This document shows, in pieces, positions 27,823 through 38,664 of a DNA stretch of 64,000 nt (within the stretch, counting starts at the first letter, position 1; every line of letters begins with the position of its first letter). The DNA is from Chelatococcus sp. HY11. GTDB taxonomy: Bacteria > Pseudomonadota > Alphaproteobacteria > Rhizobiales > Beijerinckiaceae. Under the pieces are notes generated by a model. That model was given only the letters and a program-made list of their open reading frames with translations, did no database searches and was not told the origin of the DNA. The DNA lies in contig NZ_JAHBRX010000001.1 of the NCBI RefSeq assembly GCF_018398335.1, positions 3,216,001-3,280,000 on the forward strand. Direction: 5' to 3'. Position numbers and translations under genes: made by a program.

Positions 27823-29042
27823 ACATTATTCTCCTGGAATACGCGGGCGATCCGCTCCACCAACCGGGCGGCCACTTCGGTCTTCGGCAGATCGGGCCAA
27901 TCCTCGACCGTGTCGGCGGTCACCACATGCACCGTATTGTTGTCCCCGCCCATGATGCCCGTGGCGTGGCTGACGTCATTGGCGATGATCCAGTCACAAC
28001 CCTTGCGCTGGCGCTTGGCCTTGGCATAGGCGACTACATTTTCTGTTTCGGCGGCGAAACCCACGACGAGCCGTGGGCGATCCACGGCGCGCTGCGCGAC
28101 GGTCGCCAGGATATCCGGGTTCTCCACCAAGGCGAGCCTTGGAGCGGCGCCGGTTTTCTTCATTTTCTGCGAAGCTTCGCCCGCCACCCGCCAGTCCGCG
28201 ACGGCCGCGGTGAAAATGCCGACATCCGCCGGTAAAGCCGCCTCGACCGCCGCGAGCATCTCGACGGCGGTTTCCACATGGTGAACCGTTACGCCGGAAG
28301 GATCAGGAATTGAAACCGGCCCCGAAACGAGCACCACCTCCGCGCCCAGCGCCGCCGCCGCGGCCGCGATAGCGTGGCCCTGGCGGCCGGAGGAGCGATT
28401 GGCAATGTAGCGGACGGGATCGATCGGTTCATGCGTCGGGCCTGACGTAATGACGACACGCCTGCCGGCGAGGGCTCGTGTCGAACCGGATTGCCCGGCA
28501 TTATCCTGAAGCACCTGCTCGATCGCGGCGACGATCTCCAGCGGCTCGGCCACGCGGCCCGGCCCCTCCTCGCCCCGCTCGGCCATCTTACCGCTGTTGG
28601 GGCCAACGACGCGCACGCCGTCTGCCAGAAGTTGGGCCAAGTTGCGCCGCGTGGCGGGATGCTCCCACATGCGCGGGTTCATGGCCGGTGCGATCAAAAT
28701 GGGTTTGTCCGTGGCGAGCAACGCGGTGCTCGCGAGATCATCCGCGTGGCCCTGGGCCATCTTGGCGAGGATATCGGCGGTCGCGGGTGCGACGACGAGC
28801 AGATCAGCCTGCCGCGACAACGCGATATGGCCGATGTCCGCTTCATCAGTCAGGGAAAACATATCGGTAAAGGCGCGTTCACCACAGAGACTGCCAACCG
28901 ACAGGGGCGTGATGAACTCAGCGCCGGCGCGCGTCAGGATGGCGCGCACGGCGTAGCCTCGCTCCTTCAAGCGTCGAATGAGATCCAGCGACTTATAGGC
29001 CGCGATCCCCCCGGCGATGATGAGAAGAATGCGCTTCTGCAA
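27819..29042 (-). CDS. coaBC: bifunctional phosphopantothenoylcysteine decarboxylase/phosphopantothenate-cysteine ligase
   Basis: 407 residues. The N-terminal flavoprotein CoaC domain ([51 protein letters not shown] with the PxMNxxMW motif) covers about 1-185. The CoaB ligase domain ([41 protein letters not shown]) follows. It makes 4'-phosphopantetheine in coenzyme A synthesis. It is followed by dut with a 4-base overlap. Confidence 0.97.
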   Translation of the reverse strand: MQKRILLIIAGGIAAYKSLDLIRRLKERGYAVRAILTRAGAEFITPLSVGSLCGERAFTDMFSLTDEADIGHIALSRQADLLVVAPATADILAKMAQGHADDLASTALLATDKPILIAPAMNPRMWEHPATRRNLAQLLADGVRVVGPNSGKMAERGEEGPGRVAEPLEIVAAIEQVLQDNAGQSGSTRALAGRRVVITSGPTHEPIDPVRYIANRSSGRQGHAIAAAAAALGAEVVLVSGPVSIPDPSGVTVHHVETAVEMLAAVEAALPADVGIFTAAVADWRVAGEASQKMKKTGAAPRLALVENPDILATVAQRAVDRPRLVVGFAAETENVVAYAKAKRQRKGCDWIIANDVSHATGIMGGDNNTVHVVTADTVEDWPDLPKTEVAARLVERIARVFQENNV

Positions 29043-29146
29043 TCCACACTCCGGCGCTCGCGCTCCAATGATATGCCGGAACGATTAGCACATTCCCAGC
29101 GCGGGCTTTACCCCATTTCGCAAAATTCAGCGCGAAATAAAGGTCT

Positions 29147-30742
29147 TTACAAGGCGAGCCAGATGAGGCCGAGCAAAACGACAATCAGCCACAGCGCAAT
29201 TGTCCGGGCGCGGCCGCCACGGGCTTCCGCCCGGCCAATGGCCGCCACGCTGTCGTGATCGAGCTGGACCCCTTCCCGCGCCATGCGCTCGACGTCGGTG
29301 ACGAGGCGCTCGCCACGGGTGAGGAGGCCCGGCAGATGGCCGAGAAAGCCGCCGAACTCGCGCGCATTGCGGCCGACATCCGCCAACCGGCCAAGCGGCC
29401 CGAGATTCTGCTCGATCCAGCTGCGCACCACGGGATCGGCCGTGGACCACATATCGAGCTTCGGGTCGAGATTGCGCGCCACGCCCTCGACCACGACCAT
29501 GGTCTTCTGGAGCATCACCAGCTCCGTGCGCGTCTGCATGTCGAAAAGCGCCGTGATCTCGAAGAGAAGCGTCAGCAGCTTCGCCATCGAGATCTCATCC
29601 GCGCGCCGCTTGTGGATCGGCTCGCCGATCGCGCGGATCGCCTGGGCGAAATCCGCGACGTTATGGCGATGCGGCACATAGCCCGCTTCGAAATGCACCT
29701 CAGCGACGCGCTGATAGTTGCGGGTGATGAAGCCGTAGAGGATTTCCGCGAGAAAGCGGCGCTCCTCCAGGCTCAACCGCCCCATGATGCCGCAATCCAC
29801 GGCAACGAGCCGGCCGTCCGGCGCCGCGAAGAGATTGCCCGGATGCATGTCCGCGTGGAAGAAGCCGTCGCGCAGGGCCTGACGCAGGAACGTCTGGATC
29901 ACCGCGCGGCCCAGCGCTACGCGGTCAAGCCCGGCCGCCTCGATGCCAGCCAGATCCGACAGCGGCAGGCCTTCCACCCATTCGTTGACCAGAACGTCGC
30001 GTCCCGTCATGTCCCATTCAACGGCCGGCACACGAAAATCGGTGTCATCGGCGGTATTCTGGGCGAGCTCCGAGAGCGCGGCGGCCTCCAGCCGGAGATC
30101 CATCTCCATGACGACGGAACGCGCCAGCGTCTCGACAACTTCCACCGGCTTGAGGCGGTGCATGTCCGGCAGAAAACGCGCCGCCAGCCGCGCCCCAAAG
30201 CGCATGGCGGACAGATCCGCGTTGAAACGCTCACGCACGCCGGGCCGCAGCACCTTGACCGCGACCTCGCGGCCGCCCCGCGCATCCACAAGCCGGGCGC
30301 GATGGACCTGGGCGATGGAGGCGGCGGCGACCGGATCGCTGAAGCTCGCGAAGACCTGGCCGAGGGGCTGTCCCAGTGTTTCTTCCACGATCGCGACCGC
30401 TTCCGCCTTCGGAAAGGCAGGCATTCTGTCTTGCAACGCCTCGAGATCGCGCGCCACGCGGATGCCCACGACATCGGGCCGCGTGGCCAGAAACTGGCCG
30501 AACTTGACATAGGAGGGCCCGAGCCGCGTCAACGCGGCGGCCAGACGTTCCGCCCCGTCGCCGCGCCCGCGTCGCTCGATAAGCCGCGCGATACGGACCC
30601 CCGCCCTCGCCGCCGGCGGCAGCAGCGACTGGTCGAACAGGCCAAAGGCCCCCTCGCGCGCCAGCACGAAGCCAACACGGGCGAAGGACAGAATATGCCA
30701 GATGTCGGAAAGCGCCACCCTATCGCCTCCCCCACGCGCCAC
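29147..30742 (-). CDS. ubiB: UbiB, ubiquinone biosynthesis atypical kinase/ATPase
   Basis: 531 residues from GTG 30742. ABC1/ADCK motifs: the KxGQ region (YVKFGQFLATRPD), the Ala-rich loop (DPVAAASIAQVHRA), VAVKVLRPGV, HADMHPGNLF and the DCGIMGRL metal motif. A C-terminal hydrophobic anchor (TIALWLIVVLLGLIWLAL) places it at the inner membrane. It supports coenzyme Q synthesis through lipid-linked ATPase activity. It follows ubiE by 21 bases and precedes coaBC. An internal GTG eight residues downstream is an alternative start. Confidence 0.96.
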   Translation of the reverse strand: MARGGGDRVALSDIWHILSFARVGFVLAREGAFGLFDQSLLPPAARAGVRIARLIERRGRGDGAERLAAALTRLGPSYVKFGQFLATRPDVVGIRVARDLEALQDRMPAFPKAEAVAIVEETLGQPLGQVFASFSDPVAAASIAQVHRARLVDARGGREVAVKVLRPGVRERFNADLSAMRFGARLAARFLPDMHRLKPVEVVETLARSVVMEMDLRLEAAALSELAQNTADDTDFRVPAVEWDMTGRDVLVNEWVEGLPLSDLAGIEAAGLDRVALGRAVIQTFLRQALRDGFFHADMHPGNLFAAPDGRLVAVDCGIMGRLSLEERRFLAEILYGFITRNYQRVAEVHFEAGYVPHRHNVADFAQAIRAIGEPIHKRRADEISMAKLLTLLFEITALFDMQTRTELVMLQKTMVVVEGVARNLDPKLDMWSTADPVVRSWIEQNLGPLGRLADVGRNAREFGGFLGHLPGLLTRGERLVTDVERMAREGVQLDHDSVAAIGRAEARGGRARTIALWLIVVLLGLIWLAL

Positions 30743-30763
30743 GCCAGCCGGTGGAACGAGCCA

Positions 30764-31519
30764 TCAAAGCTTCCATGCCGAATGGAGAGCGACGACGCCG
30801 AGCGTCATGGGACGGTAGCTGACGGAGCGGAAGCCGGCATCTTCCAGCATGGTGGAAAAGGCGTGCGGCGTCGGGAAGCGGCGGATCGATTCGACGAGAT
30901 AGCGGTAGGGCTCGGCGTCGCCCGTCACCATACGCCCGACCGCCGGAATGACATTAAAAGAGTAGGCCCGATAAATCGCGTCGGCGCCGGGCACGTCGAC
31001 ATGGCTGAACTCAAGGCACAGCAGCCGTCCGCCACGCTTCAGCACGCGATAGGCCTCGGCGAGTGCCTTGTCGATGCGCGGCACGTTGCGGATGCCGAAC
31101 ACCACCGTATAAGCGTCGAATTCACGATCACCGAAGGGAAGCGCCTCGGCATTGCCGGCGACGAAGGTGATGCGGTCGCCAAAGCGCGCTCCCGCCCGAT
31201 CCTTGCCGACCTCCAGCATATCGCCGTTGATGTCGAGCACCGTGACGCGCGTCTCGGGCCCGCCCGCGTCAAGCACCCGGAAGGCAACGTCCCCGGTTCC
31301 GCCCGCCACGTCGAGGTGGGCGAAGGGGCGGTTCCGCGGCGGGCGCAGCGACGATACCAGCGCATTCTTCCAGGCGCGATGCAGGCCGCCCGACATCAGA
31401 TCGTTCATCACGTCGTAACGGCGCGCGACCTTGTGGAAGACGTCGTTCACGAGCGTCTGCTTTTCGTCCAGGGGCACCTCGGAAAAGCCGAAATGCGTCA
31501 GGTCATTCGCCCGGGTCAC
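30764..31519 (-). CDS. ubiE: bifunctional demethylmenaquinone/2-methoxy-6-polyprenylbenzoquinol methylase UbiE
   Basis: 251 residues from GTG 31519. A class I SAM methyltransferase: motif I is [13 protein letters not shown]. UbiE signatures are [18 protein letters not shown] and [20 protein letters not shown]. It makes the C-methylation in ubiquinone synthesis. First gene of the ubiE-ubiB pair, divergent from mutM. This arrangement next to mutM and rpsT-dnaA is conserved in Rhizobiales. Confidence 0.97.
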   Translation of the reverse strand: MTRANDLTHFGFSEVPLDEKQTLVNDVFHKVARRYDVMNDLMSGGLHRAWKNALVSSLRPPRNRPFAHLDVAGGTGDVAFRVLDAGGPETRVTVLDINGDMLEVGKDRAGARFGDRITFVAGNAEALPFGDREFDAYTVVFGIRNVPRIDKALAEAYRVLKRGGRLLCLEFSHVDVPGADAIYRAYSFNVIPAVGRMVTGDAEPYRYLVESIRRFPTPHAFSTMLEDAGFRSVSYRPMTLGVVALHSAWKL

Positions 31520-31911
31520 CGTGATCTCGCATCCCTATTGGAACTGATGATGCAGTCGAAGCGGCCCGACCATAGATCAAGAGCCCCAAGGGGGGAAAGT
31601 GCCATTCGGTCGCTCTCCGTCTCTATCTTATTGGAAATGATCACATTCCGATGCCTGGCGGATCTCGCCACATCAAGCGCTAGCTGGCCGCGGGGAGGAG
31701 AGGGGGTGCTGCCCACCGCCTTGGGGCAAGGCGGCCACACGAGAGAACAGTGCTAAGGCAGCCCATTTCCTTAAAATCATCTATTGCAACAGGCCGGCCG
31801 CGTTGCGGGCCATAGGGGCGAGCGACCGCTCTGGCATCAGCCCTCGCCGCTTGCTATCTGTGACAAATCTTTTAGTGAACGCCGCGAGAGAGCGGCGCAC
31901 CAGGACTGTCT
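31520..31911. other. divergent intergenic region ubiE / mutM
   Basis: 392 bases without a gene. It should contain promoters for ubiE (minus) and mutM (plus). The patch GGAAATGATCACATTCC near 31633-31649 is partly symmetrical around TGATCA. No promoter could be assigned with confidence. Confidence 0.45.
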
Positions 31912-32793
31912 ATGCCCGAGCTTCCTGAAGTTGAAACCGTCAGGCGCGGCCTCGAACCGGCCATGGTCGGCACGGTGATCACCGCTGTTGAACAGCGACG
32001 CCCGAACCTGCGCTTTCCCTTTCCCGCGAACTTTCCGGACAGGCTGCGCGACCAAAGCGTTATCGGTCTTGGGCGGCGCGCCAAATATCTTCTGGCTGAT
32101 CTCTCAAGCGGCGATGTCCTCATCATGCATCTTGGAATGAGCGGCCGCTTTCTCATCGAGGCGAAGGACGAGCGCAGTAGGCCCGGTGTGTATCATTATG
32201 AGGCCGGCGGCGACCGTCGCCATGACCACGTGGTGTTCCACCTCGGCAACGGGCTGACCGTCACATACAATGACGCGCGGCGCTTTGGCTTCATGGTCCT
32301 CGTACCGCGCGCCGAGCTGCTTCAGCATCCGTTGATCGCCAAACTCGGCATCGAGCCTCTGGGCAATGAACTGGATGCCGAGTTGCTTGCCCGCCTGATG
32401 GCCGGGCGGCAAGCCCCCTTGAAAGCCGCCCTGATGGATCAGGGGCTGATTTCCGGTCTCGGCAACATCTACGTCTGCGAGGCGCTGCATCGGGCCGGGC
32501 TTTCACCGGCTCGCGCCGCGGGCTCGCTCGTCACAACAGCCGGCCGGCCGACGGCTGGCGCCCGGCGGCTGGCGATAGCGATCCGTGACGTCCTGTCCGA
32601 GGCGGTCGCAGCCGGCGGTTCCAGCCTGCGCGACTATGCGCAGCCGAACGGCTCGCTCGGCTATTTCCAGCATGGCTTCCGGGTCTATGACCGGGAGCAC
32701 GAGCCCTGCCCGACGCCCGGCTGCCGTGGCACGATCGCGCGGATGACCCAGGCCGGGCGCTCGACGTTCTTCTGCGCGAGCTGCCAGCGGTGA
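31912..32793 (+). CDS. mutM: formamidopyrimidine-DNA glycosylase (Fpg/MutM)
   Basis: 293 residues. It starts [13 protein letters not shown], with the catalytic Pro2 and Glu3 after Met removal. Other signatures are the MHLGMSGRF segment, [17 protein letters not shown] (H2TH) and the C-terminal zinc finger CPTPGC...CASC with the intervening GRSTFFC. It removes 8-oxoguanine and cleaves the abasic site. No strong ribosome site is seen (caggactgtct). Confidence 0.98.
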   Translation: MPELPEVETVRRGLEPAMVGTVITAVEQRRPNLRFPFPANFPDRLRDQSVIGLGRRAKYLLADLSSGDVLIMHLGMSGRFLIEAKDERSRPGVYHYEAGGDRRHDHVVFHLGNGLTVTYNDARRFGFMVLVPRAELLQHPLIAKLGIEPLGNELDAELLARLMAGRQAPLKAALMDQGLISGLGNIYVCEALHRAGLSPARAAGSLVTTAGRPTAGARRLAIAIRDVLSEAVAAGGSSLRDYAQPNGSLGYFQHGFRVYDREHEPCPTPGCRGTIARMTQAGRSTFFCASCQR

Positions 32794-33027
32794 GAGACCG
32801 CCATCACAGGTCCGTCCGTGGGGCTTCCGGCTATTCCGCGTGCCCGGCGTCCGACTTGAAGAAGAATGCAAGACGAGCGTTGACGCTTGAGCCGCGACAC
32901 CGTATAAGCCGCCCATCAGGATGGGTGGCGTTCGGCGCTGCCCTCTTTCACTGTTAACAACTGCCGATCCCGATCGCTCGCCGCTACTGGTCGCGCGGAC
33001 AGATCGGGGACGATCAAGAGGTTAGAG

Positions 33028-33294
33028 ATGGCTAATACCGCGTCGGCCAAGAAAGCGGCTCGCAAGATTGCACGCCGCACGGCCGTGAATAAGGCGCGTA
33101 AGAGCCGCGTCCGCACCTTCCTCCGCCGTGTTGAGGAAGCCATCGGCAGCGGCGATCAGGCCGCCGCCGCGGTGGCCCTGCGTTCGGCCGAGCCCGAGTT
33201 GATGCGCGCCGCTCAGAAGGGCGTCGTGCATAAGAACACCGCGTCGCGCAAGGTCTCTCGCTTGGCGAGCCGCATCAAGGCGCTCAGCGCTTAA
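33028..33294 (+). CDS. rpsT: 30S ribosomal protein S20
   Basis: 88 residues, lysine/arginine-rich and wholly helical, starting [17 protein letters not shown] and ending with the [17 protein letters not shown] segment. It binds the bottom of the 16S rRNA. An agaggttagag site precedes the ATG. It is monocistronic with its own terminator and lies 843 bases before dnaA. Many Rhizobiales carry an enoyl-CoA hydratase gene between mutM and rpsT; here there is only a 234-base gap. Confidence 0.98.
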   Translation: MANTASAKKAARKIARRTAVNKARKSRVRTFLRRVEEAIGSGDQAAAAVALRSAEPELMRAAQKGVVHKNTASRKVSRLASRIKALSA

Positions 33295-33317
33295 TCGATA
33301 CTCTTCGATTGCTTTGA

Positions 33318-33346
33318 AAAGCCCGGCTTTTGCCGGGCTTTTTTTA
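33318..33346 (+). terminator. intrinsic terminator of rpsT
   Basis: The stem AAAGCCCGGC / GCCGGGCTTT with a short T-rich loop, followed by a run of T. It starts 24 bases after the rpsT stop. Confidence 0.93.
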
Positions 33347-34137
33347 TTTCCCGCCGCCGAATACGCATTTCGCGCACTACATGCTTGCCTTTTACTCTTG
33401 ACAAGCGATCCCCGCATCAGGGGCATCTTGCAAACCCAACCGCGCAGATAAAACGCCGTCAGAACAGATCCTTAGCAGGCAAAGGGTGTGAGGGGGGGCG
33501 AATCTGTCCATCCGGGTGGGAAGGAGGGCGACCGATCGTGTCGCAAATCGCTTCCCCAGGGTGGCGATTAAGCTTGAGCGGAGCCATTACGAAAACCGAG
33601 CATCAACAACAATTTACACTGTTTGCAAGCCAGCCTGCAGCCACCGCGACTCGCCGATAGGTGAGCTTTGGCGCCTCCACAACCGTTTGATGTGTTGCGC
33701 CCGCCCAAGCGGGTGTCGTAGTGTTAGCGGACTTGAGGCTTTCGCCTTGAGGCCTTCAGCGGGAAAGTTGGAAGAATTCAACCTCTTTTTCAGGAGGGGG
33801 CGGTGTTTTTTGTCTGTTCAACAGCTGTCAGGTCGCTCTATATACAGCCTGCGACCTCTGCTTATCGAGCAGTGTGGAAAGCATCGTTACAGATTATGCC
33901 GGTGTTATGCGGCTTCGTTATTCTGTAAAGTTCTCTGTTGCTGCGCACCTGGTCCCGTTGACTCTGCGTAATTTCGAAACAGTCTCCGCACGCCTCTTGT
34001 TGCGTACCTTTTTAAGGGCAGGCGCGGCTTAAGGTTTGTTCGTTGGAGATCCAACAGCGGCGCAATCGTCGATTGTGCCGTGGGGATGGTTTGCGCTCAG
34101 AGGTCGGGCGTTAAAACAAAAAAAGGAGCTGCGGTCG
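33347..34137. other. long dnaA upstream region
   Basis: 791 bases with no credible gene. It is less GC-rich than the flanks. Seen: two GANTC sites (33648-33652 and 33960-33964) of the CcrM methylation type, a CCCGC-CCAA-GCGGG hairpin near 33705, GTTGG-AGAT-CCAAC near 34043, and a T-rich segment at 33805-33812. No match to the DnaA box TTATCCACA was found, only TGTGGAAAG at 33872. dnaA regulation is expected here. An origin is not supported. Confidence 0.5.
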
Positions 34138-35862
34138 ATGTATAAGGCGAACGAAGGGACGAAACTCGCCGGAGAACGTGGAAGCCCTGAAAAGGGCCCT
34201 TTGTCCGGGCAGGGTTTACGGCCTTCGGAGGCCTTATCGGCAACGGCTCGTGGCCCCGGTATCAGTCCGGGCGGCCTTGGTGATCCCCTCAAAGGAAGCG
34301 CCAAGGTCGCGAATGGTTTGGGATCGAGTATCTTGGGAAGTGGTGCGTTGGGAAGTGGTGCGTTGGGAATGGGTGGCATGGGAGCAGCGGTGGTGAGCAC
34401 GAACGCCGTTGGCGATCAGCCGGTATTCGGTGAGCCATGGACACGTGTGCGGCGTCGGCTGCGTGTCGAGCTCGGGGAAGATGTTTTCACGAGCTGGTTC
34501 GGGCGTCTTGAGCTGGATGGAGTGACCGAGGGCGTCGCCCGGCTCACCGTTCCGACGCGCTTCCTCAAGAGCTGGATCGAGTCCCATTATGCAGACCGTG
34601 TCCTCAACCTGTTCCGCGCCGAATGCGCTGAGGTAACCCGTCTCGCCCTATCCGTTCGCGGCTCGGTGAACCGTGACGCGATCACCCCCGCGCGGCCGGC
34701 GGAGCCGCCGGCGCCACGACCGGCAGCCGTGCGGGAGGGATTTGCCGAGACGAGCATCGCGCCGCCTGTTTTCGAGAAGCCGGTTGCAGTGACCGCTACC
34801 CAGCGTGGCGAAAGCTCGGATCTCACGGGCAATCCTCTCGACAGCCGCCTGACGTTCGAGTCCTTCATTGTCGGCCGGTCCAACGCGCTTGCCCATGCTG
34901 CGGCCGAGCGGGTGGCGCGCGACGACGGCGCGACCCCGCTTTATAATCCGCTTTATCTCCATGCCGGCGTCGGCCTCGGCAAGACGCATTTGATCCAGGC
35001 GGTGGCCCACGAGGCCCAGCGCTGCGGGAAGCGGGTCATCTATCTCACAGCCGATCGCTTCATGTATGGCTTCGTCGCCGCCCTGAAGGCCCAGACCGCG
35101 CTTGCCTTCAAGGAAAAGCTGCGCGGCATCGACCTTCTCGTCATCGACGACGTGCAGTTCCTGCAGGGCAAATCCATCCAGCAGGAATTCGGCCACACCA
35201 TCAATGCCCTGCTTGATGCCGGGCGACAGATCGTGGTGGCCGCGGATCGTCCTCCCGCTGACCTTGAGGCCCTCGACGAGCGTGTCTGCTCGCGCCTTGC
35301 CGGCGGGCTCGTGGTTGAGATGGCCTCGCTGGACGAGGAGCTGCGCAACCGCATCCTGATGGCCCGGATCGCGGCGGTGCAATCCGTCCATCCGGCGTTC
35401 TCGGTGCCGGCGCCGGTCGTTTCCTACGTGGCCCGCGTGATCACCACCAACGGCCGCGACCTCGACGGTGCCGTCAACCGGCTGCTCGCGCATTCCACCC
35501 TCTCGGGGTCGGAGATGTCGCTGGAGACAGCCGAGGCAGCCATCCGCGATCTCGTCCGCACCAAGGACCCCAAACGCGTCAAGATCGAGGACATCCAGAA
35601 GCTGGTCGCCAGCCGGTACAACGTCTCGCGCGCCGATATCCTGTCCGAGCGTAGGACGGCGGCGGTAGTCAAGCCGCGCCAGATCGCGATGTATCTGTCC
35701 AAGATTCTGACCCTGCGCTCCCTGCCGGAAATCGGCCGGCGCTTCGGCGGGCGCGACCACACCACCGTGCTGCATGCGGTGCGGAAGATCGAAAAGGCCG
35801 TCGGTGACGACAGCGCATTGAACGAAGAGGTCGAGCTCCTGAAGCGCATGCTGCAGGAGTAA
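34138..35862 (+). CDS. dnaA: chromosomal replication initiator DnaA
   Basis: 574 residues from ATG 34138 with an aaaggag site 9 bases upstream. Domain I begins about residue 98 ([20 protein letters not shown]), so there is an extra N-terminal region of about 95 residues rich in Gly, Ala and Met. AAA+ domain: Walker A GVGLGKTH, Walker [10 protein letters not shown], sensor segment [11 protein letters not shown]. The DNA-binding domain IV ends with the signature [15 protein letters not shown]. It opens the replication origin. An ATG at 34369 within the extension is a possible shorter start, but its ribosome site is poor. Confidence 0.97.
   Translation: MYKANEGTKLAGERGSPEKGPLSGQGLRPSEALSATARGPGISPGGLGDPLKGSAKVANGLGSSILGSGALGSGALGMGGMGAAVVSTNAVGDQPVFGEPWTRVRRRLRVELGEDVFTSWFGRLELDGVTEGVARLTVPTRFLKSWIESHYADRVLNLFRAECAEVTRLALSVRGSVNRDAITPARPAEPPAPRPAAVREGFAETSIAPPVFEKPVAVTATQRGESSDLTGNPLDSRLTFESFIVGRSNALAHAAAERVARDDGATPLYNPLYLHAGVGLGKTHLIQAVAHEAQRCGKRVIYLTADRFMYGFVAALKAQTALAFKEKLRGIDLLVIDDVQFLQGKSIQQEFGHTINALLDAGRQIVVAADRPPADLEALDERVCSRLAGGLVVEMASLDEELRNRILMARIAAVQSVHPAFSVPAPVVSYVARVITTNGRDLDGAVNRLLAHSTLSGSEMSLETAEAAIRDLVRTKDPKRVKIEDIQKLVASRYNVSRADILSERRTAAVVKPRQIAMYLSKILTLRSLPEIGRRFGGRDHTTVLHAVRKIEKAVGDDSALNEEVELLKRMLQE
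34333..34377 (+). repeat. 15-bp tandem repeat in the dnaA N-terminal extension
   Basis: TTGGGAAGTGGTGCG occurs twice in tandem (34333-34347 and 34348-34362), followed by a diverged third unit. It encodes [15 protein letters not shown]. The period is a multiple of three, so copy-number changes keep the frame. Confidence 0.85.
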
Positions 35863-35911
35863 GTCTCCCGGAATGCGGCCCATGCCCATGGGCCGCCGCC
35901 CGGAACCGTGG

Positions 35912-35923
35912 CTTGTTAACAAG
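35912..35923. promoter_or_regulatory. 12-bp perfect palindrome CTTGTTAACAAG upstream of dnaN
   Basis: It lies in the dnaA-dnaN gap about 115 bases before the dnaN start and contains GTTAAC. It could be a regulator or replication-protein site. The function is not known. Confidence 0.4.
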
Positions 35924-36039
35924 TGCCCTTGCGAAAGCGCTGGCGAGACGGCATTGTGCCTGCCCACCCGTTGGGCGGGCCGGTTTCTTTCCAGCCTGTT
36001 CTGCACGGGACATTGCGTTAGAGAGAAACGGAACGTTCG

Positions 36040-37161
36040 ATGAAGGTCACCGTCGAACGGGCGACACTTTTGAAGTCGCTCGGTCATGTCCATCGCGTCG
36101 TCGAGCGGCGCACAACGATTCCGATCCTGTCCAACGTCCTCCTGAAGGGCGTGGCCGGTCAGCTTAGCCTGAAGGCAACCGATCTCGACCTCGAGGTGAC
36201 GGAAACCCTGGCCGCCGATGTCGAAGTCGAGGGCGCCACAACGGTCCCGGCCCACGTCATCTACGACATCGTGCGCAAGCTGCCCGACGGCGCGCAGGTC
36301 TCGCTGGAAACCACAGGCGACGGAACGCAGATGCTGATGCGCGCCGGACGCTCGCGTTTCAACCTGCAGGCCCTGCCTGAAAGCGATTTTCCCGATCTCG
36401 CGGCGGGCGACCTACCGCATCGGTTCAGTCTGCCCGGCATCGAATTGAAGCGCCTTATCGACAAGTCGCAGTTCGCGATCTCGACGGAAGAGACGCGCTA
36501 CTATCTCAACGGCATCTTCATTCACACGATCGAGGCGGAACCCGGCGCGACCGTGCTGCGCGCTGTGGCGACCGATGGCCATCGCCTCGCACGCGTCGAC
36601 GTGCCGGCGCCGGCCGGATCCGTCGGCATGCCCGGCGTCATCCTGCCGCGCAAGGCCGTCGCCGAGATCCAGAAGCTGCTCGATGGCCTGGAAGCGGAAA
36701 TCACCGTCGAGCTGTCGCCAGCCAAGGTGCGGCTGACGATCGGCGCCGTGGTTCTGACGTCGAAGCTGATCGACGGGACTTTCCCGGACTATCAGCGGGT
36801 CATCCCGGCCAACAATGACAAGCAGCTCGTCGTGGATCGCGACGTGTTCAGCGCGGCGGTCGATCGTGTATCGACCATTTCATCTGAGCGCGGGCGCGCG
36901 GTGAAGCTCGCCCTCAGCGACGGCCGCATGGTTCTTTCGGTCACCAACCCGGACTCAGGCAGCGCGACCGAGGAGCTCGAAGTCGACTATGAGGCAGGAG
37001 GTCTCGATATCGGCTTCAACGCGCGCTATCTCCTCGATATCACGAGCCAGCTCGACGGCGACACGGCCCTGTTCAAACTGGCGGACGCCGGTTCGCCGAC
37101 ACTCGTGCAGGATCGCGAGGGGGCAGCGGCTCTCTATGTGCTGATGCCGATGCGGGTCTGA
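36040..37161 (+). CDS. dnaN: DNA polymerase III subunit beta (sliding clamp)
   Basis: 373 residues, the usual length. Three clamp domains: the first starts MKVTVERATLLKSLGHVHRV with RRTTIPILSNVLL. ATDGHRLARVDVP marks the second domain and the C-terminus is YVLMPMRV. A homodimeric ring, it tethers the polymerase. A 177-base gap between dnaA and dnaN carries a palindrome. It is followed by an inverted repeat CGCAAGG-N10-CCTTGCG at 37178-37201. Confidence 0.99.
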   Translation: MKVTVERATLLKSLGHVHRVVERRTTIPILSNVLLKGVAGQLSLKATDLDLEVTETLAADVEVEGATTVPAHVIYDIVRKLPDGAQVSLETTGDGTQMLMRAGRSRFNLQALPESDFPDLAAGDLPHRFSLPGIELKRLIDKSQFAISTEETRYYLNGIFIHTIEAEPGATVLRAVATDGHRLARVDVPAPAGSVGMPGVILPRKAVAEIQKLLDGLEAEITVELSPAKVRLTIGAVVLTSKLIDGTFPDYQRVIPANNDKQLVVDRDVFSAAVDRVSTISSERGRAVKLALSDGRMVLSVTNPDSGSATEELEVDYEAGGLDIGFNARYLLDITSQLDGDTALFKLADAGSPTLVQDREGAAALYVLMPMRV

Positions 37162-37338
37162 CCGCAGGGGCATCGCGCGCAAGGATCGGAACGACCTTGC
37201 GTGGGGAACGGCAGCCTGACGGGTCGGGGCGTTTTTCTCAGCCAGATCAGACTGTCAGGCGGCGCGATACCCGCGGCGAAGCGATTGACACATGTGGCTT
37301 CTGGCCGGCGACATGTGGACTGAGCGAGGCGGCGGTTC

Positions 37339-38547
37339 TTGAACGCCGCCAGATGTAGCCAGGCAAACTGTGGGGACGCGACCATTCAGGAGCTCGCGAC
37401 GGCTCCGCGCGTGAAGCGCCTCATACTTGCGGATTTCCGCAGCTATGCGGACCTCCATCTCGACGTCGGCGAAGCGCCACTGGTGGCGCTCGTCGGCGAC
37501 AATGGCGCGGGCAAGACCAATCTCATCGAGGCGCTGTCGCTGTTCACGCCCGGGCGTGGGTTACGCAGGGCTGACTTCAGCGAGCTCGCACGCCTTGGCG
37601 GACGCGGCGGCTTTGCGGTGTCCGCCACGCTGGCATCAGCTTTTGACGAGATTCGTCTGGGTATCGGCAGTGAACCAACGGCTGACGGCGGCGCGGGCCG
37701 CAAATGCCGGGTCGATGGCACGGCGGTGGCGTCCGCTTCAGCCTTCGCGGAGTATGTGCGAGTCGTCTGGCTGACACCGGCTCTCGACGGGCTCTTTTCC
37801 GGGGCCGCGGGTGATCGCCGCCGTTTCCTCGATCGCCTCGTTCTGGCCGTCGACGCAGGCCACGGTACACGCGTCAACGCCTTCGAGAAGGCGATGCGCG
37901 GCCGCAACCGGCTGCTCGCGGAGGATGCTCCCCACCGGGCGTGGCTCGATGCGGTGGAGCGGGAGGTGGCTGAACTCGGCGTCGCCGTTGCCGCCGCGCG
38001 CGCGGAAACGGTGGCGCGGCTCGCCGCGCTGATCGAAGCGACCCGCGATGACGCCTCTCCCTTTCCCTCGGCCGAACTGCGACTGGAAGGCGAAATCGAG
38101 GCGATGGTCAACACGACCGCCGCCGTCGAGGTCGAGGATCACTATCGCCGCCTGCTGCGTGACGGCCGGGCGCGCGACAAGGCCGCCGGCCGCACGCTGG
38201 CAGGCCCGCAGACCAGCGAACTCGTGGTGCACCATCGCGCGAAGGCGATGCCCGCCGGCCAATGCTCGACCGGCGAGCAGAAGGCGCTGCTGATCGGGCT
38301 CGTGCTCGCCCATGCCCGCCTCGTCGCGACCATGAGCGGGATCGCGCCGCTGGTGCTCATGGATGAGGTCGCAGCCCATCTCGATCCACGCCGACGCGCC
38401 GCGCTCTACCGGGAATTGGGCGCGCTGGGGTCCCAAGTCTGGATGACTGGCGCCGACCCCGCGCTGTTCGCCGACCTGCCGGACGGCTCAGTACGTTTCC
38501 TGGTGGCTTCCGGCGTGGTAACACGTTACGCCGCAACAGAAATTTGA
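37339..38547 (+). CDS. recF: DNA replication/repair protein RecF
   Basis: 402 residues from TTG 37339. The fold begins at VKRLILADFRSYADL, so GTG 37411 (378 residues) is an equally plausible start; neither has a clear ribosome site. Walker A is GDNGAGKTNLIEAL, the ABC signature region is STGEQKALLIGLVLAHA, and Walker B/D-loop is VLMDEVAAHLD. It loads RecA at single-strand gaps with RecOR. It belongs to the dnaA-dnaN-recF-gyrB group. Confidence 0.94.
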   Translation: MNAARCSQANCGDATIQELATAPRVKRLILADFRSYADLHLDVGEAPLVALVGDNGAGKTNLIEALSLFTPGRGLRRADFSELARLGGRGGFAVSATLASAFDEIRLGIGSEPTADGGAGRKCRVDGTAVASASAFAEYVRVVWLTPALDGLFSGAAGDRRRFLDRLVLAVDAGHGTRVNAFEKAMRGRNRLLAEDAPHRAWLDAVEREVAELGVAVAAARAETVARLAALIEATRDDASPFPSAELRLEGEIEAMVNTTAAVEVEDHYRRLLRDGRARDKAAGRTLAGPQTSELVVHHRAKAMPAGQCSTGEQKALLIGLVLAHARLVATMSGIAPLVLMDEVAAHLDPRRRAALYRELGALGSQVWMTGADPALFADLPDGSVRFLVASGVVTRYAATEI

Positions 38548-38664
38548 CTTTCCGCCCAGCAGCCGCACCTGCGAATCACGCCTTCGCGCCGCGTATCATT
38601 TCTGCTATGAGCAGCATCAACGTTTTTGGCTTTCTATGCCCCGATATCGTGAGACGCTGAGACA

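Noticed and set aside
29255-31756. An 833-codon open frame antisense to ubiB and ubiE
   Set aside because: Same shadow effect; both sense genes carry full family motifs.
33347-34137. Replication origin upstream of dnaA
   Set aside because: No consensus DnaA boxes or AT-rich 13-mer cluster were found, and in many Rhizobiales the origin is not next to dnaA. Only a weak TGTGGAAAG was seen.
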